From JAJPJE01 sp963848375 (GTDB taxonomy: Bacteria > Acidobacteriota > Terriglobia > Terriglobales > Acidobacteriaceae): DNA of 64,000 nt. This document shows, in pieces, positions 18,840-28,026 of this stretch. The position numbers and the translations under genes were made by a program. Under the pieces are notes generated by a model. The model had not been told where the DNA came from and ran no database searches. It saw nothing but the letters and a program-made list of their open reading frames with translations. The DNA lies in assembly GCA_963848375.1 (NCBI GenBank), contig CAWKDK010000030.1, forward strand, positions 11,587-75,586. Reading direction: 5' to 3'. How positions within the stretch are numbered: position 1 is the first letter of the stretch; each line of letters starts with the position of its first letter.

Positions 18840-19568
18840 AAGCGATGGTACTGGCCGCTGGTCTGGGGACGCGTCTACGTCCGCTTACCGACGATCGTCC
18901 GAAGGCGCTGGTCGAAGTTGCCGGACGCACGCTGCTGGAGATTACGCTCACGCGGCTGCGCGACTTTGGCATTCGTGACGTCATCGTCAATGTCCATCAC
19001 TTTGCCGATCGGATGATCGAGTACCTGGCCGCGAATGCCAACTTCGGCATGAACATCGTGATCTCGCGGGAAGAAGTGCTGCTCGACACTGGCGGTGGAC
19101 TAAAAAAAGCTGGCTGGTTCTTCGCGCGAAAACAACGAGCCGTTCTTGTTGCATAACGTCGACGTCGTCAGCACCATCGATATCGGGCGCATGCTGGAAT
19201 CACATCAGCGTAGCGGAGCATTCGCTACATTGGCCGTGCAGCAGCGTGAGAGCTCGCGTTATCTGCTCTTTGACCGCGAAGGACGCCTGTGTGGACGCCG
19301 CATCGGCACGCAGGATGAGGTCGCCCGCCCTGCCGACGACAAGCAGGAGCTTGCGTTCTGCGGAATTCACGTGATCTCGCCGCGCATGCTGCCAATGATC
19401 AGAGAAGAGGGCATCTTTTCGATCATTGAGTCGTACCTGGATCTCGCCGCTCGGGGAGAAACGATCGCGGCGTTCCGCACCGATGAATACTACTGGCGCG
19501 ATCTGGGCAAACCAGAGGAGATCGCCCAAGCGGCGGAAGACTTCAAACAGAATAAGATGGCGATCTAG
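18836..19568 (+). CDS. MurU-like sugar-1-phosphate nucleotidyltransferase, one frameshift
   Basis: About 244 residues once the frame moves one base near 19125. The start MKAMVLAAGLGTRLRPLTDD is the nucleotide-binding signature of the family, followed by RPKALVEVAGRTLLE and a DTGGGLKKA segment. After the break comes EPFLLHNVDVVS (the metal-binding NVD motif) and the C-terminal DEYYWRDLGKPEEIAQAAED. It is closest to MurU, which makes UDP-MurNAc from MurNAc-1-phosphate, or to related GDP/UDP-sugar pyrophosphorylases. It overlaps the AmgK-RapZ gene by an ATGA junction, so the two are one transcription unit. Homology is good on both sides, so the break is probably an assembly error. Confidence 0.8.
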
Positions 19569-19614
19569 CGCCATTTCCGGCCCGGACCAGCACATATCGC
19601 GCTGAGGGCGTATC

Positions 19615-19818
19615 ATGGAGAGAGTGACGATAACAAGCGAACTACCTTCCAAAGCCCCGCGAACTGCTTCGAAAGTCAAAGGACCGATCCGCTGCCACAA
19701 GTGCCAGCTGAAGTGCCGCGATGCCGAGCACTATCTCAGCCACGCCTGCAAGCCTGCACGTGAGCCGGAGTGTTCGCCCTTTCCACGGCCAGACACCGGG
19801 TTTAAAGAGGTGCTATGA
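19615..19818 (+). CDS. Small putative zinc-finger protein
   Basis: 67 residues beginning MERVTITSELPSKAP. The middle holds CHKCQLKCRDAEHYLSHAC, a cysteine/histidine spacing compatible with a single zinc-binding knuckle. No family is recognised. It is followed by another small gene with an ATGA overlap, so the pair is probably co-translated. Confidence 0.5.
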   Translation: MERVTITSELPSKAPRTASKVKGPIRCHKCQLKCRDAEHYLSHACKPAREPECSPFPRPDTGFKEVL

Positions 19819-20045
19819 AACAGTATGTTCGTGCTTACGTGCTGGAATTCCAGGCAGAGCCTTCGCGCTTCCGCAAAGTGATGCGCTATCACTGGATGGT
19901 TTCTCTCGCACAGAATCCCGACGAGATGGTGTCATGGGGATTCGCAGCGACCTCCGAACTGGCTGAAATCGCCGCACACAATGAAGTGAGAGACCTGGAG
20001 TCGGGAGCGACCCAGGGCGGCCGCTGCACCTTCGCCGTTCGCTGA
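19815..20045 (+). CDS. Hypothetical small protein
   Basis: 76 residues (MKQYVRAYVLEFQAEPSRFR...), soluble, no signal or membrane segment. It overlaps the preceding zinc-knuckle gene by four bases, which supports translation. The family is unknown. Confidence 0.55.
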   Translation: MKQYVRAYVLEFQAEPSRFRKVMRYHWMVSLAQNPDEMVSWGFAATSELAEIAAHNEVRDLESGATQGGRCTFAVR

Positions 20046-20071
20046 ACCGGCATTGCGCTTACTATTTCGTA

Positions 20072-20314
20072 ATGGTATTTCGCACTTCCGGTCTAGCTGT
20101 CTTTGCGGTCTTCTGTTTGCTTCCCGCAGCCTACGCCGCCTGCCCTACTGACGTGCGCACCGAACAAGGCCTGCGTACCGTTGAGGCCCGATGGGTGCAG
20201 GCCCTGATCAGCAAGGACCGCGCGACTCTCGACTGCATCCTCTCTTCCGACTTCATAGATTCCAGTATGAAAGGCGAACTGCGCTCGCGCGCTGAGACTC
20301 GCATCCAACAATAG
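20072..20314 (+). pseudogene. Exported NTF2-like (DUF4440/SnoaL) protein, truncated
   Basis: 80 residues: a signal peptide (MVFRTSGLAVFAVFCLLPAAYAACP) followed by the first helices of an NTF2-like fold (TVEARWVQALISKDRATLDCILSSDFIDSS). This family normally runs about 60 residues further. Downstream sequence in the other frames does not restore an obvious remainder, so the gene looks broken or decayed. Confidence 0.5.
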
Positions 20315-20476
20315 GTTGGTGCGTGGACCCATCTCGCCTTCGAGGCGAGCGGTTCGAAACGAATCGTCCTCCAGTTCAATATTCAAAGCAATTCATTGAC
20401 GGGCGCGATTAACGGGCCTATCCTCCTCACGCCGACATCTCGGTTGCTCATTGCGCGGCTTCCCAGGAGAGACGAA

Positions 20477-20560
20477 ATGGTCAGAACCGTGGTCGAGATC
20501 GTAATCATCGTCATAGTCGTCTTGTTCGCGATTCGCATGTTCATGAAGCGAGGTTCTTAG
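20477..20560 (+). CDS. Putative 27-residue membrane peptide
   Basis: A short frame with an AGGAGAG ribosome binding site five to six bases before the ATG. The product is one hydrophobic helix (VVEIVIIVIVVLFAIRMF) with a basic end, MKRGS. Tiny single-helix proteins of this kind are often missed by gene finders. Confidence 0.45.
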   Translation: MVRTVVEIVIIVIVVLFAIRMFMKRGS

Positions 20561-20633
20561 CCGAGATACCGCGTCCCAGAACAGATTCGAGATTCTCGCT
20601 TCGGCACTGCCGCCCGGTGTTATATTGCCGCGC

Positions 20634-21149
20634 ATGTTCCGACGCGCGCTTTGTCTGCTCGTTCTCACTGCTGCCGCGTTCGCCCAATCCGACGGACGCG
20701 AACCCGCTCCGCGTTTCAACGCCAAAAGCCTGACCGGCGAGACCTACAACAACGCCACGCTCAAAGGCAAGGTTGTGCTGCTGCAGTTCTGGACCACATG
20801 GTGTCCGTACTGCCGCGGCGAACAACCGCTGGTCGATAAGCTCACGCAGGAGTTCGGCCCGAAGGGGTTGGTCGTTCTTGCCGTAGATGTCGGCGAATCG
20901 AAGAAGAAGGTGAAGCAGTACCTGCAAAGCAGCCCACGCGCTTGCCCCGTCATCCTGAACGAGGATACGAATTTGCCGGCGATGTTCGCGACCACGCAGT
21001 ATCCGGTCTACGTCGTGATTGACCGCGACGGCAATATGGGCGGGATTCAGCGCGGTGCTGGAGGCGAGCGTATGCTGCGTGGACTGCTCGGCCGTTCAGG
21101 GATCCGGTCTGAAGACCGGCTTCGCCCGACCGAAGAAACCGAAGAATAA
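20634..21149 (+). CDS. TlpA-like thiol-disulfide thioredoxin
   Basis: 171 residues from the ATG at 20634. A signal peptide (RRALCLLVLTAAAFAQS) directs it to the periplasm. The thioredoxin fold follows with the active site WTTWCPYC, the conserved KGKVVLLQFW strand before it, VLAVDVGE and the cis-proline strand YPVYVVIDRDG. It is likely a periplasmic redox or cytochrome-maturation type thioredoxin of the TlpA/ResA group. No partner gene is adjacent. Confidence 0.85.
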   Translation: MFRRALCLLVLTAAAFAQSDGREPAPRFNAKSLTGETYNNATLKGKVVLLQFWTTWCPYCRGEQPLVDKLTQEFGPKGLVVLAVDVGESKKKVKQYLQSSPRACPVILNEDTNLPAMFATTQYPVYVVIDRDGNMGGIQRGAGGERMLRGLLGRSGIRSEDRLRPTEETEE

Positions 21150-21208
21150 CGGGCTGGCCAAAGCTGCGGCCAAGGCGCAAATCAGCAATTTCCCGCTTGA
21201 CAGTCTGA

Positions 21209-21244
21209 AACCATTTGGTTACCTTTATTCGTAACCATATGGTT
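21209..21244. promoter_or_regulatory. Paired palindromic operator of the ArsR operon
   Basis: AACCATTTGGTT (21209-21220) and the perfect palindrome AACCATATGGTT (21233-21244) lie with centres 24 bases apart, the second overlapping the start codon of the ArsR gene. Two in-phase copies of a 12-bp dyad directly at an ArsR start strongly suggest the autoregulatory binding site. Confidence 0.7.
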
Positions 21245-21568
21245 TCCTTTCAACCCAAGCAACGCGATGCTGTTTTCCGGGCGATCGCTGATCCAACGCG
21301 CCGGGAGATCCTGGCCCTGCTGCGCAACGGCCGCCAAACCGTAGGGGAGATTGCTGGCAACTTTCGTATGAGCCGGCCAGCGGTCTCCAAGCACCTGCGG
21401 GTTCTGCGCAGTGCGGGCCTGGTTATCACCCGGCAGGACGGCACGTCCCGCCATTGCGCTCTAAACGCCAAGCCGTTACGAAGCGTCAACGAATGGCTGC
21501 ACGACTACGAGGCGTTCTGGAGCGAGACTCTCCACAACCTGAAGAATTACATCGAGGAGAAGAAATGA
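21239..21568 (+). CDS. ArsR family transcriptional regulator
   Basis: 109 residues from the ATG at 21239, which itself lies in an operator palindrome. The winged-helix core is clear: AIADPTRREILALLRNG, TVGEIAGNF, RMSRPAVSKHLRVLRSAGLV. No metal-binding cysteine motif is present, as usual for the ArsR subgroup paired with SRPBCC proteins. It overlaps the next gene by ATGA. It probably represses its own operon. Confidence 0.92.
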   Translation: MVSFQPKQRDAVFRAIADPTRREILALLRNGRQTVGEIAGNFRMSRPAVSKHLRVLRSAGLVITRQDGTSRHCALNAKPLRSVNEWLHDYEAFWSETLHNLKNYIEEKK

Positions 21569-22020
21569 ATTCTGTAGCTGAACGTGAAGACACAATTGTG
21601 CAGGAAATCACGATCAAGGGCGCTGCTGAACGGATTTTCGCAGCCCTGCTCGATCCTGCTGAACTGATGGAGTGGTGGCGTGCCACGGGCAAGTTCGAGG
21701 TCACGCACATGGAAACGGATCTGCGCGTGGGCGGCAAATGGATGATGCGCGTAAAGGGCAACTGTGGTCCGACGGGCTATTCCACAGTAACGGGCGTGTA
21801 TCAGGAAATCGATCCTCCACATGCGCTGGTGTTCACCTGGTCGCGTCCAGAGGAGAACGAACCGGAGTCGACGGTGCGCTGGGATCTCAAAGAAAAAGAC
21901 GGGGTGACGACGGTTCGCGTGACGCACTCGGGACTAGTGAGCGAGGAGTGGCGTGCTCGTAACAGCGGGTGGCCGATCGTGGTCGGGTTGCTGCGGGATT
22001 ACGTGGAGGGAAACAGCTAA
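21565..22020 (+). CDS. SRPBCC/AHSA1 domain protein
   Basis: 151 residues. The Bet v1-like fold signatures of the AHSA1 group are present: TIKGAAERIFAALLDPAELM, EWWRA, DLRVGGKWMM, YQEIDPPHALVFTWSRPEEN and the C-terminal helix SGWPIVVGLLRDYV. It probably binds a hydrophobic ligand; ArsR-SRPBCC pairs are widespread but their ligand is generally unknown. It is translated with the regulator through the ATGA overlap. Confidence 0.88.
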   Translation: MNSVAEREDTIVQEITIKGAAERIFAALLDPAELMEWWRATGKFEVTHMETDLRVGGKWMMRVKGNCGPTGYSTVTGVYQEIDPPHALVFTWSRPEENEPESTVRWDLKEKDGVTTVRVTHSGLVSEEWRARNSGWPIVVGLLRDYVEGNS

Positions 22021-22029
22021 ACGAGAGTG

Positions 22030-22079
22030 CGGAGTCCCAGGTTCACGCGCAGAGCAAGGGCGCGAACCTGGGGCACCGA
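22030..22079. repeat. Hairpin repeat with GGGGCACC tail
   Basis: CCCAGGTTC (22036-22044) pairs with GAACCTGGG (22064-22072), followed by GCACC. It lies directly after the SRPBCC stop and may also act as a transcript end. It belongs to the dispersed GTGGGGCACCC family. Confidence 0.65.
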
Positions 22080-22181
22080 TGCTGATGTACCAACATCAGC
22101 TCTCGCGCGGAAGTAATCTAGACACCCCTGTGCGCGGAACATACGATCGGACTCTGTCGGTTTCGCTGTCAGGATGACTCA

Positions 22182-22751
22182 ATGACAAAGTTCCAAAAGC
22201 TGTTCCGCTATCTATGGCGCATCAATGCAGTGCTCATTCTGGTGGCTACTGGTGCGATCACATTCGGAGTCGGCGCTCTCGTGACATCGGAGTTTGGAGC
22301 GAGGTCAGCCCGAAGTCGCGAAGTTGATGCAGGAGTGCCCGTCGCGGCTGATTCGAATGTCAAATTTTCACTCGGGAACGCTTCGGCTGTTCCAGGAACG
22401 AATGTGTTGAGGGCTAAGCTCTCTCTGGACCGTGGAGGAGCGGGTTTCAGCAGTGGCGGCTATACAGAAACGCGGAACATCCTTTTCATTGAACCACAGG
22501 TCTCAGAACCGCTCGGGGTGAGCGGCTCCACCACTCCCATAACTCGTGGTGATTCAACATGGGCGGACAAGAATGTCCGCCCCACACAAACAGAACCGGG
22601 CGATCAGCAGAATAGGTCGGTACGCGATGTGCACAGGCGTGACATTCATCAACAAATGACCTCGATTTTACTTTTCCCTGACAAGCGATTGTTTCGCTCT
22701 CACTACTTTCATCGGCGTGTCACTTCTGGACCTGTCGCCAGTCAGGTCTAA
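22182..22751 (+). pseudogene. Membrane protein with 3' part replaced by repeat DNA
   Basis: The first ~105 residues look genuine: an N-terminal membrane helix (FRYLWRINAVLILVATGAIT) and a periplasmic region ending GGYTETRNILFIEP. After this the frame runs through repeat DNA, including a perfect hairpin at 22561-22582, and the remaining residues are low-quality. I infer that the original gene was longer and lost its 3' end to insertion or recombination at the repeat. An AGGA ribosome binding site precedes the ATG. Confidence 0.55.
22561..22591. repeat. Hairpin repeat GCGGACA/TGTCCGC with CACACAA tail
   Basis: GGGCGGACA-AGAA-TGTCCGCCC is a perfect 9-bp stem with a four-base loop, followed by CACACAAAC. 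Near-identical copies are at 24028 and 44778. Confidence 0.75.
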
Positions 22752-22835
22752 GTCAATTTCGCGCCGTCTCGCCTCCCTCGAAGTGAGTACAGGCCGCTCT
22801 TCCGCGATGCAGAGTCGCAATTAGGAGTCGTAACC

Positions 22836-23962
22836 ATGAGAGCCATTTGCTTCCGGGGCCGAATCTCGCTGGTCGCACTCACCTTGCTCGCAACCACTAC
22901 TCTGTTTGCCAGTTCCTTCAGCGGGCAATTCTCCACTACTACGAAAGTCGCCTCCACAGTTCCTTCCAATGGTGACGTGAACCCATACGGCGTCGCGGTT
23001 GTCCCGCGCTCGACCGGAGCGCTCGTCAGCGGCCATATCCTGATCAGCAATTTCAACAACAGCAACAATCTCCAGGGCACCGGGACGACGATCGTCGATA
23101 TCTCTCCGAGCGGAACGCTAAAGGTATTTGCTCAAATCAGCGCCAACGGATTGCCGGGCAATTGCCCTGGAGGCATTGGCCTGACTACAGCTCTTGTCGT
23201 GTTGCGCAGCGGGTGGGTGATCGTCGGGAGCCTTCCCACTGCCGACGGAACCTCGGCGACGGCAAAAGCCGGATGCCTGCTGGTTCTGAACAATCAAGGC
23301 AAAGTTGTAGAAACGTTCTCCGGCTCGCGTGATGGCGCCGCCATCAACGGTCCCTGGGATATGACCGCGCTCGATCTCGGCGGTGTCGCGGAATTGTTCG
23401 TCACCAACGTGCTGAACGGAACTGTTGCCGGCAACGGCAGTGTCGTGAATCACGGAACGGTCATACGCATTGCGATCACCTCTCCTGACGGTGACAAAGA
23501 CGACCACGGGAACAAGCCGCGAGAATTGTTCCGTACTGTCATCGGCTCCGGGTTTGGACGAGAAAACCGATCCGCGATGCGCTGGTGATTGGTCCAACCG
23601 GAGTGGGGCTGGGCAGAGACGGTACGCTCTATGTTGCGGATACAGTCGCGAATCGCATCGCCGCGATTTCGAATGCGGTGTTTCGGCTCTCCAGTGCGGG
23701 AACGGGGAAAACAGTTTCAAGCGGTGGATCTTTGAATGGGCCGCTGGGCCTTGCGATCGCGCCTAACGGAAATATCCTGACGGTGAACGCGGCGACGGCA
23801 ACCTGGTGGAGATCGACACCGGGAGGCAGCCAAGTCAACACTGAGATGATCGACACCAGCGGCGCGGGTGCTGGCACGCTGTTTGGATTGGCGGTGAAAC
23901 CCGGCGGCAAGGGCATCTACTTCGTCGACGACGGCGACAACACGCTCGACCTGCTGCACTGA
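22836..23962 (+). pseudogene. Secreted TIGR03118-like beta-propeller (NHL-type) protein, frameshifted
   Basis: Signal peptide MRAICFRGRISLVALTLLAT, then propeller-like repeats: NPYGVAVVPRSTGALVSGHI, GTTIVDISPSGTLKVFAQIS, GPWDMTALDLGGVAELFVTN. Two +1 breaks near 23556 and 23575 are followed by GPTGVGLGRDGTLYVADTVA and PLGLAIAPNGNILTVNA. A short compensated double shift lies near 23795-23820, where another frame reads GDGNLVEIDT. It ends GKGIYFVDDGDNTLDLLH. It is an exported protein of unknown role related to the TIGR03118 family. Several local breaks in otherwise conserved sequence suggest indel errors. Confidence 0.65.
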
Positions 23963-24027
23963 GAAACAAGTAACTACAAAGGACACGAAGGGACACAGAG
24001 GCAAACTACTCGAGCCGGCCACTGCAC

Positions 24028-24101
24028 GGGCGGACAGGAATGTCCGCCCCACACAAACTTCGATCCCCCACACATCCAAAAACAGGATGTGTGGGGCACC
24101 C
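24028..24101. repeat. Two adjacent hairpin repeats
   Basis: The first is GGGCGGACA-GGAA-TGTCCGCCC (24028-24049) with a CACACAAAC tail. The second, 15 bases on, is CCCCACACATCC (24066-24077) pairing perfectly with GGATGTGTGGGG (24085-24096), followed by CACCC. Together they show that the GCGGACA and GTGGGGCACCC elements belong to one related set sharing TGTGGGG on one strand. Confidence 0.75.
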
Positions 24102-24266
24102 TCAAGTACCTCCTTCAATGCAAGATCCCTCGACTCCGTCGCGATCTGTATCCCCGCTCCTCTCTCGAAATGACACGCTCAGAGGACAGCTCATCCTCAG
24201 AAACTCGCAGGTTACGGTTAACTGCTCAGAGCCAATAGCTCAATCTGCGATAATCGAAAATCAACT

Positions 24267-25459
24267 ATGAGCGCTGAAGATCACAAGAAGAGCCGCGCTC
24301 CGGAGACGCTCTGCGTCCATGCCGGAGAAGAACATCATGGAACGAACGAATCGCTGACCACGGAGATCTCGCAGGGATCGGTGTTCGTGGTCCCCAACAC
24401 GAACGAGCTGCGCAAGTATGCCGAGGGCGATTCGAAGGCCTATCTCTACTCGCGCTATGCGAATCCGACGGTGGCGGTGGCCGAGCGCAAGATTGCCGCG
24501 CTGGAAGGCGCAGAGAGCGCAGTGGTGACGTCGAGCGGAATGGCGGCGATCATGTCGCTGGTGCTCTCGACGTGCCGCACGGGCGACGAGATCGTGTCCA
24601 TGCTGGACCTCTATGGCGGGACCACGCACCTGCTGCAGGACACGCTATCGAAGTACGGCGTAACCACGCGTTTCGTCCCATACAACGAGTTGTGCAAGAT
24701 CGAGGACTACTTCACGAAGAAGACGCGGCTGCTGTTCCTGGAGACGCCCACGAATCCGACGCTGCGGTGCGTGGATATTGCCGCACTGGCGAAGCTGGGC
24801 CATCAGAAGCACACGTGCGTAGTGGTGGATAACACATTTGCCAGTCCAATGCTGCAGCGTCCGCTGGAGCTGGGCGCGGACGTAGTGGTGCACTCGGCAA
24901 CCAAGCTGCTGGGTGGACATAACGACGTAACCGCCGGAGTGATTGCCGGATCGGCCGATTGGGTGGAACCGGCGCGCGAGATGATGAAGCAGTCGGGCGG
25001 GTGTTTGGATCCGCTGGCCGCGTACCTGCTGATCCGCGGGCTGAAGACGCTGGGGATCCGCGTGGAGCGGGCGACGGAGAACGCGCAGGAGATTGCGGCG
25101 TTTCTGGAGTCGCATCCGAAGGTGTCGCGCGTGTTTTATCCGGGACTGAAGTCGAACCAGAGCCATGAGATCGCGAAGAAGCAGATGTCGGGATTTGGGA
25201 CGATGCTGTCGTTCGAGCACAAAGGCGGCGGCGAGGGTGCCGAGAAGTTTATCGATTCCCTAAAGCTCTGGTACCTGGCGACGAGTTTGGGCGGAGTGGA
25301 GTCGACGGTGTCGTATCCGTTCCTGTCGTCGCATGTGGGATTGTCCCCGGAGCAGTTGGAGAGTTGGATGTGTCGCCGGCGACGGTGCGGTTGAGTGTGG
25401 GGATTGAGAATGTGGCGGATCTGGTGGCGGATTTGAGGCAGGCGCTGGAGAGGGGCTAG
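24267..25459 (+). CDS. Cystathionine gamma-synthase/methionine gamma-lyase family PLP enzyme, one frameshift
   Basis: About 396 residues when one missing base near 25363 is allowed for; otherwise the frame ends at 25394 in a short basic tail. Signatures: YSRYANPTVAVAERKIAALE, VTSSGMAAIMSL, DLYGGTTHLL, FLETPTNPTLRC, VVDNTFASPMLQRPL and the Schiff-base lysine in VHSATKLLGGHNDVTAG. After the break the expected ending DVSPATVRLSVGIENVADL is present. It is a gamma-family trans-sulfuration enzyme in methionine/cysteine metabolism; the exact reaction is not resolved. The break is in a T run, typical of a sequencing deletion. Confidence 0.85.
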
Positions 25460-25474
25460 TCTCACGTTAGCGGC

Positions 25475-25710
25475 CATCCACCACGCCAAAAGCGGGCGAA
25501 CGTGGGGCACCCACCGTTTTGGCAGGAATGGGGTTTCTTCGCTGCGCTCGGAATGACAGAAGGCAACTGCGGATCCCTCGCCGCTGCGCGGCTCGTGATG
25601 ACAAACAAAGAGCGAGGCTCGCGTGACAAAAGCAAAAAAGCCTACTACCCCACTCAAGCCAAAGGAGGGCTTGAATGGGCCACCCGATATCGCGCATTGG
25701 GCCACTCGTA
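25475..25710. repeat. Cluster of dispersed repeats
   Basis: This gene-free 420-base gap holds a GTGGGGCACCC element (25482-25515), two TTCGCTGCGCTCGG..ATGACA elements (25535-25558, 25572-25602) and a GGCTTGAATGGGCCACCCGA element (about 25671-25690). The last is nearly identical to a stretch inside polA at about 50682-50701. Confidence 0.7.
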
Positions 25711-25879
25711 GTTTGAGATGGGGCACACGATTCGTCGCAGGAACATCGCGGGAACAACAGGTCGTAAGACGTTCGCTGCATTGACCCTGAAGTAAACAGG
25801 GTAGTACGATTTCAACTCGATCTGAGTTGAACAGGAGCTCAGGCCCGGCGAGCCGCAACGCGGGCCATTTCCAACGCGA

Positions 25880-27835
25880 ATGATGCCAAGTAAGTTAATC
25901 TTGCCGCTCACGGCCGCGCTGCTCCTGGCATCGATCGCGTGCGAACCCGACAAATCCCAAAAGACCTCAGCCAAACCGCCCGCACAGGCGAACGCCCCGA
26001 CAGTCAAAAAACAACCGCAACAGCAAGCGCAGAGTTCGGCCCAGAGCGCGCAGCCTGAACAGGCCGCGACCGCGCCGCTGGCTCCGGCCGATCAGGTACA
26101 AGACCTGATCGCGCGCGTGGAGAAGGAATACGAGGCAGGACAGGCGAACTATCACGCCGGTCACCTGGATGCGGCGCGCGAGAACTTCGATCATGCGTTC
26201 AACCTGATGGTGGAATCGAACCTCGATATCCGCAATAACCAGCAGCTGCAAGACGAGTTCGACAAGCTGGTGGAACGCGTACACGACCTGGAGGCGATTG
26301 CGCTGGAGCAGGGCGATGGATTCACGGCGCAGAATGCCGAGCCGGCGCCGATCGATGAAGCGAATGCGGTGACGTTCCCGGTGGATCCGAACGTGAAGGC
26401 GAAGGCAGAGGCGGAGATACGGCATACGCAGTCGGATTTACCGCTGATGATGACGGATCAGGTCGCCAGCTACGTCAATTACTTTTCGACGCATGGGCGG
26501 GCCTCGCTGGAGTCGGCGACGATTCGCAAAGGCCGCTACGAGACGATGATCCGGCGAGTGTTCAAAGAAGAAGGCGTGCCGCAGGATCTGATCTACCTGG
26601 CGGAGGCGGAGTCAGGATTCCTGCCGATGGCGCTCTCGCATGCGGGCGCGCGCGGTATGTGGCAGTTCATGGCCAGCCGCTCGGTGGATTATGGCCTGGC
26701 GCGCAACTGGTGGGTCGACGAGCGGCAGGATCCGGAGAAATCGACGCGGGCCGCGGCGCGTCATCTGAAGGATTTGTACGCGCAATTCGGCGACTGGTAT
26801 CTGGCGATGGCGGCGTATAACTCCGGCCCCGGCAATGTCCAACAGGCGGTCATGCGCACCGGCTACGCGGACTTCTGGGAGCTCTATAAGCGGAATGTGC
26901 TGCCGGCGGAGACGAAGAATTACGTTCCGATTATTCTGGCGTTCACCATCATCGCCAAAAATCCGGCGCAGTATGGACTGGATCATCTGACGGTTGATGC
27001 ACCGCTGCAGTATGACAAAGTGAAGGTCGATTATCCGATCGATCTGCGACTGGTTGCCGAGTGCGTGGACAGCACCGCCGAGAATATACAGGCGCTGAAT
27101 CCGGCGCTGCTTCGCATGACTACTCCGAAGGAAGGCAGCTATGAGCTGAAGCTTCCGGCGGGGACAGCCGATAAGTTCCAGACGGCGATTGCCGCGATCC
27201 CACGAGAGAACAGGGTTTCGTGGCGATTTCACAGGGTGAAATCGGGCGAGAGCCTGACGGAGATTGCGCGGCAGTATCACACGACGGCCGCATCGATCGC
27301 CGAAGTGAACGAGTTGGGTGACGACAAGGACCTGCACCAGGACACGAAGCTGATTATTCCGATCAGCGCGCGACGGGCCGCGGAGATGGAAGCTGTCTCC
27401 TATTCGAAGCACCCAACGTTGTACAAAGTCCGCAAAGGGGACACGGTGCTTTCGGTGGCGGACGACTTTGGAGTCCCGGCTGAGAAGGTACGACGGTGGA
27501 ACCATCTTCGTGGAAATGCACTAAAAGCAGGGCAACATCTCAGAATCTACCGCTCGGTTGCGCATGCCGAGGTCGCAGAGTCGGCTCCCAAGGCACATGC
27601 GAAGCAAGCAGCATCCCGCCAGGAAGACGATGGTAAGCCTAGTAAATCCAATGGCTTACATCAGGCGTCGAACAAAAAGCCGGGGAAGATCTTACACAAA
27701 GTGAAGCCCGGCGAGACGCTTACCTCGATTGCCGATCACTACAACACCACGGTCGCGGCGTTGCGCAAAGACAATGCCAAAATCGGCGCGCACCTGCGCG
27801 CGGGCGACGTAGTTGTGGTTCGCGTAGATCCGTAA
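25880..27835 (+). CDS. MltD-like lytic transglycosylase with three LysM domains
   Basis: 651 residues. The N-terminus MMPSKLILPLTAALLLASIA followed by Cys looks like a lipoprotein signal, then a Pro/Gln/Ala-rich linker. The SLT domain (about 225-330) has the catalytic glutamate in IYLAEAESGFLP, then SHAGARGMWQFM and MAAYNSGPGNVQQAV. Three LysM repeats follow at about 450-498, 510-555 and 604-650 (HRVKSGESLTEIARQYHTTA, YKVRKGDTVLSVADDFGV, HKVKPGETLTSIADHYNTTV). It cleaves peptidoglycan glycan strands and anchors to the wall through LysM. It is monocistronic. Confidence 0.93.
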   Translation: MMPSKLILPLTAALLLASIACEPDKSQKTSAKPPAQANAPTVKKQPQQQAQSSAQSAQPEQAATAPLAPADQVQDLIARVEKEYEAGQANYHAGHLDAARENFDHAFNLMVESNLDIRNNQQLQDEFDKLVERVHDLEAIALEQGDGFTAQNAEPAPIDEANAVTFPVDPNVKAKAEAEIRHTQSDLPLMMTDQVASYVNYFSTHGRASLESATIRKGRYETMIRRVFKEEGVPQDLIYLAEAESGFLPMALSHAGARGMWQFMASRSVDYGLARNWWVDERQDPEKSTRAAARHLKDLYAQFGDWYLAMAAYNSGPGNVQQAVMRTGYADFWELYKRNVLPAETKNYVPIILAFTIIAKNPAQYGLDHLTVDAPLQYDKVKVDYPIDLRLVAECVDSTAENIQALNPALLRMTTPKEGSYELKLPAGTADKFQTAIAAIPRENRVSWRFHRVKSGESLTEIARQYHTTAASIAEVNELGDDKDLHQDTKLIIPISARRAAEMEAVSYSKHPTLYKVRKGDTVLSVADDFGVPAEKVRRWNHLRGNALKAGQHLRIYRSVAHAEVAESAPKAHAKQAASRQEDDGKPSKSNGLHQASNKKPGKILHKVKPGETLTSIADHYNTTVAALRKDNAKIGAHLRAGDVVVVRVDP

Positions 27836-28026
27836 AGAAAAACACGAGAACAATTCCTCAACCTGAGTTAGGCTAGCGGGGAGAAAGCGCATCTCACGGA
27901 TGAGTTTTCGCGATTGTCCGAGACGAAAATCGCTGTGCTATAATCCGCGCCGATTTTCGGGATGATATTCGTCACCCGTGGTAGTCGTAAACTTTCATAC
28001 GAGTTCGAGCAGGACCAGGAGGAACG

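Noticed and set aside
24100..24266. SAM-type riboswitch before the trans-sulfuration gene
   Set aside because: The leader contains repeat DNA and shows no conserved SAM-riboswitch helices or terminator.
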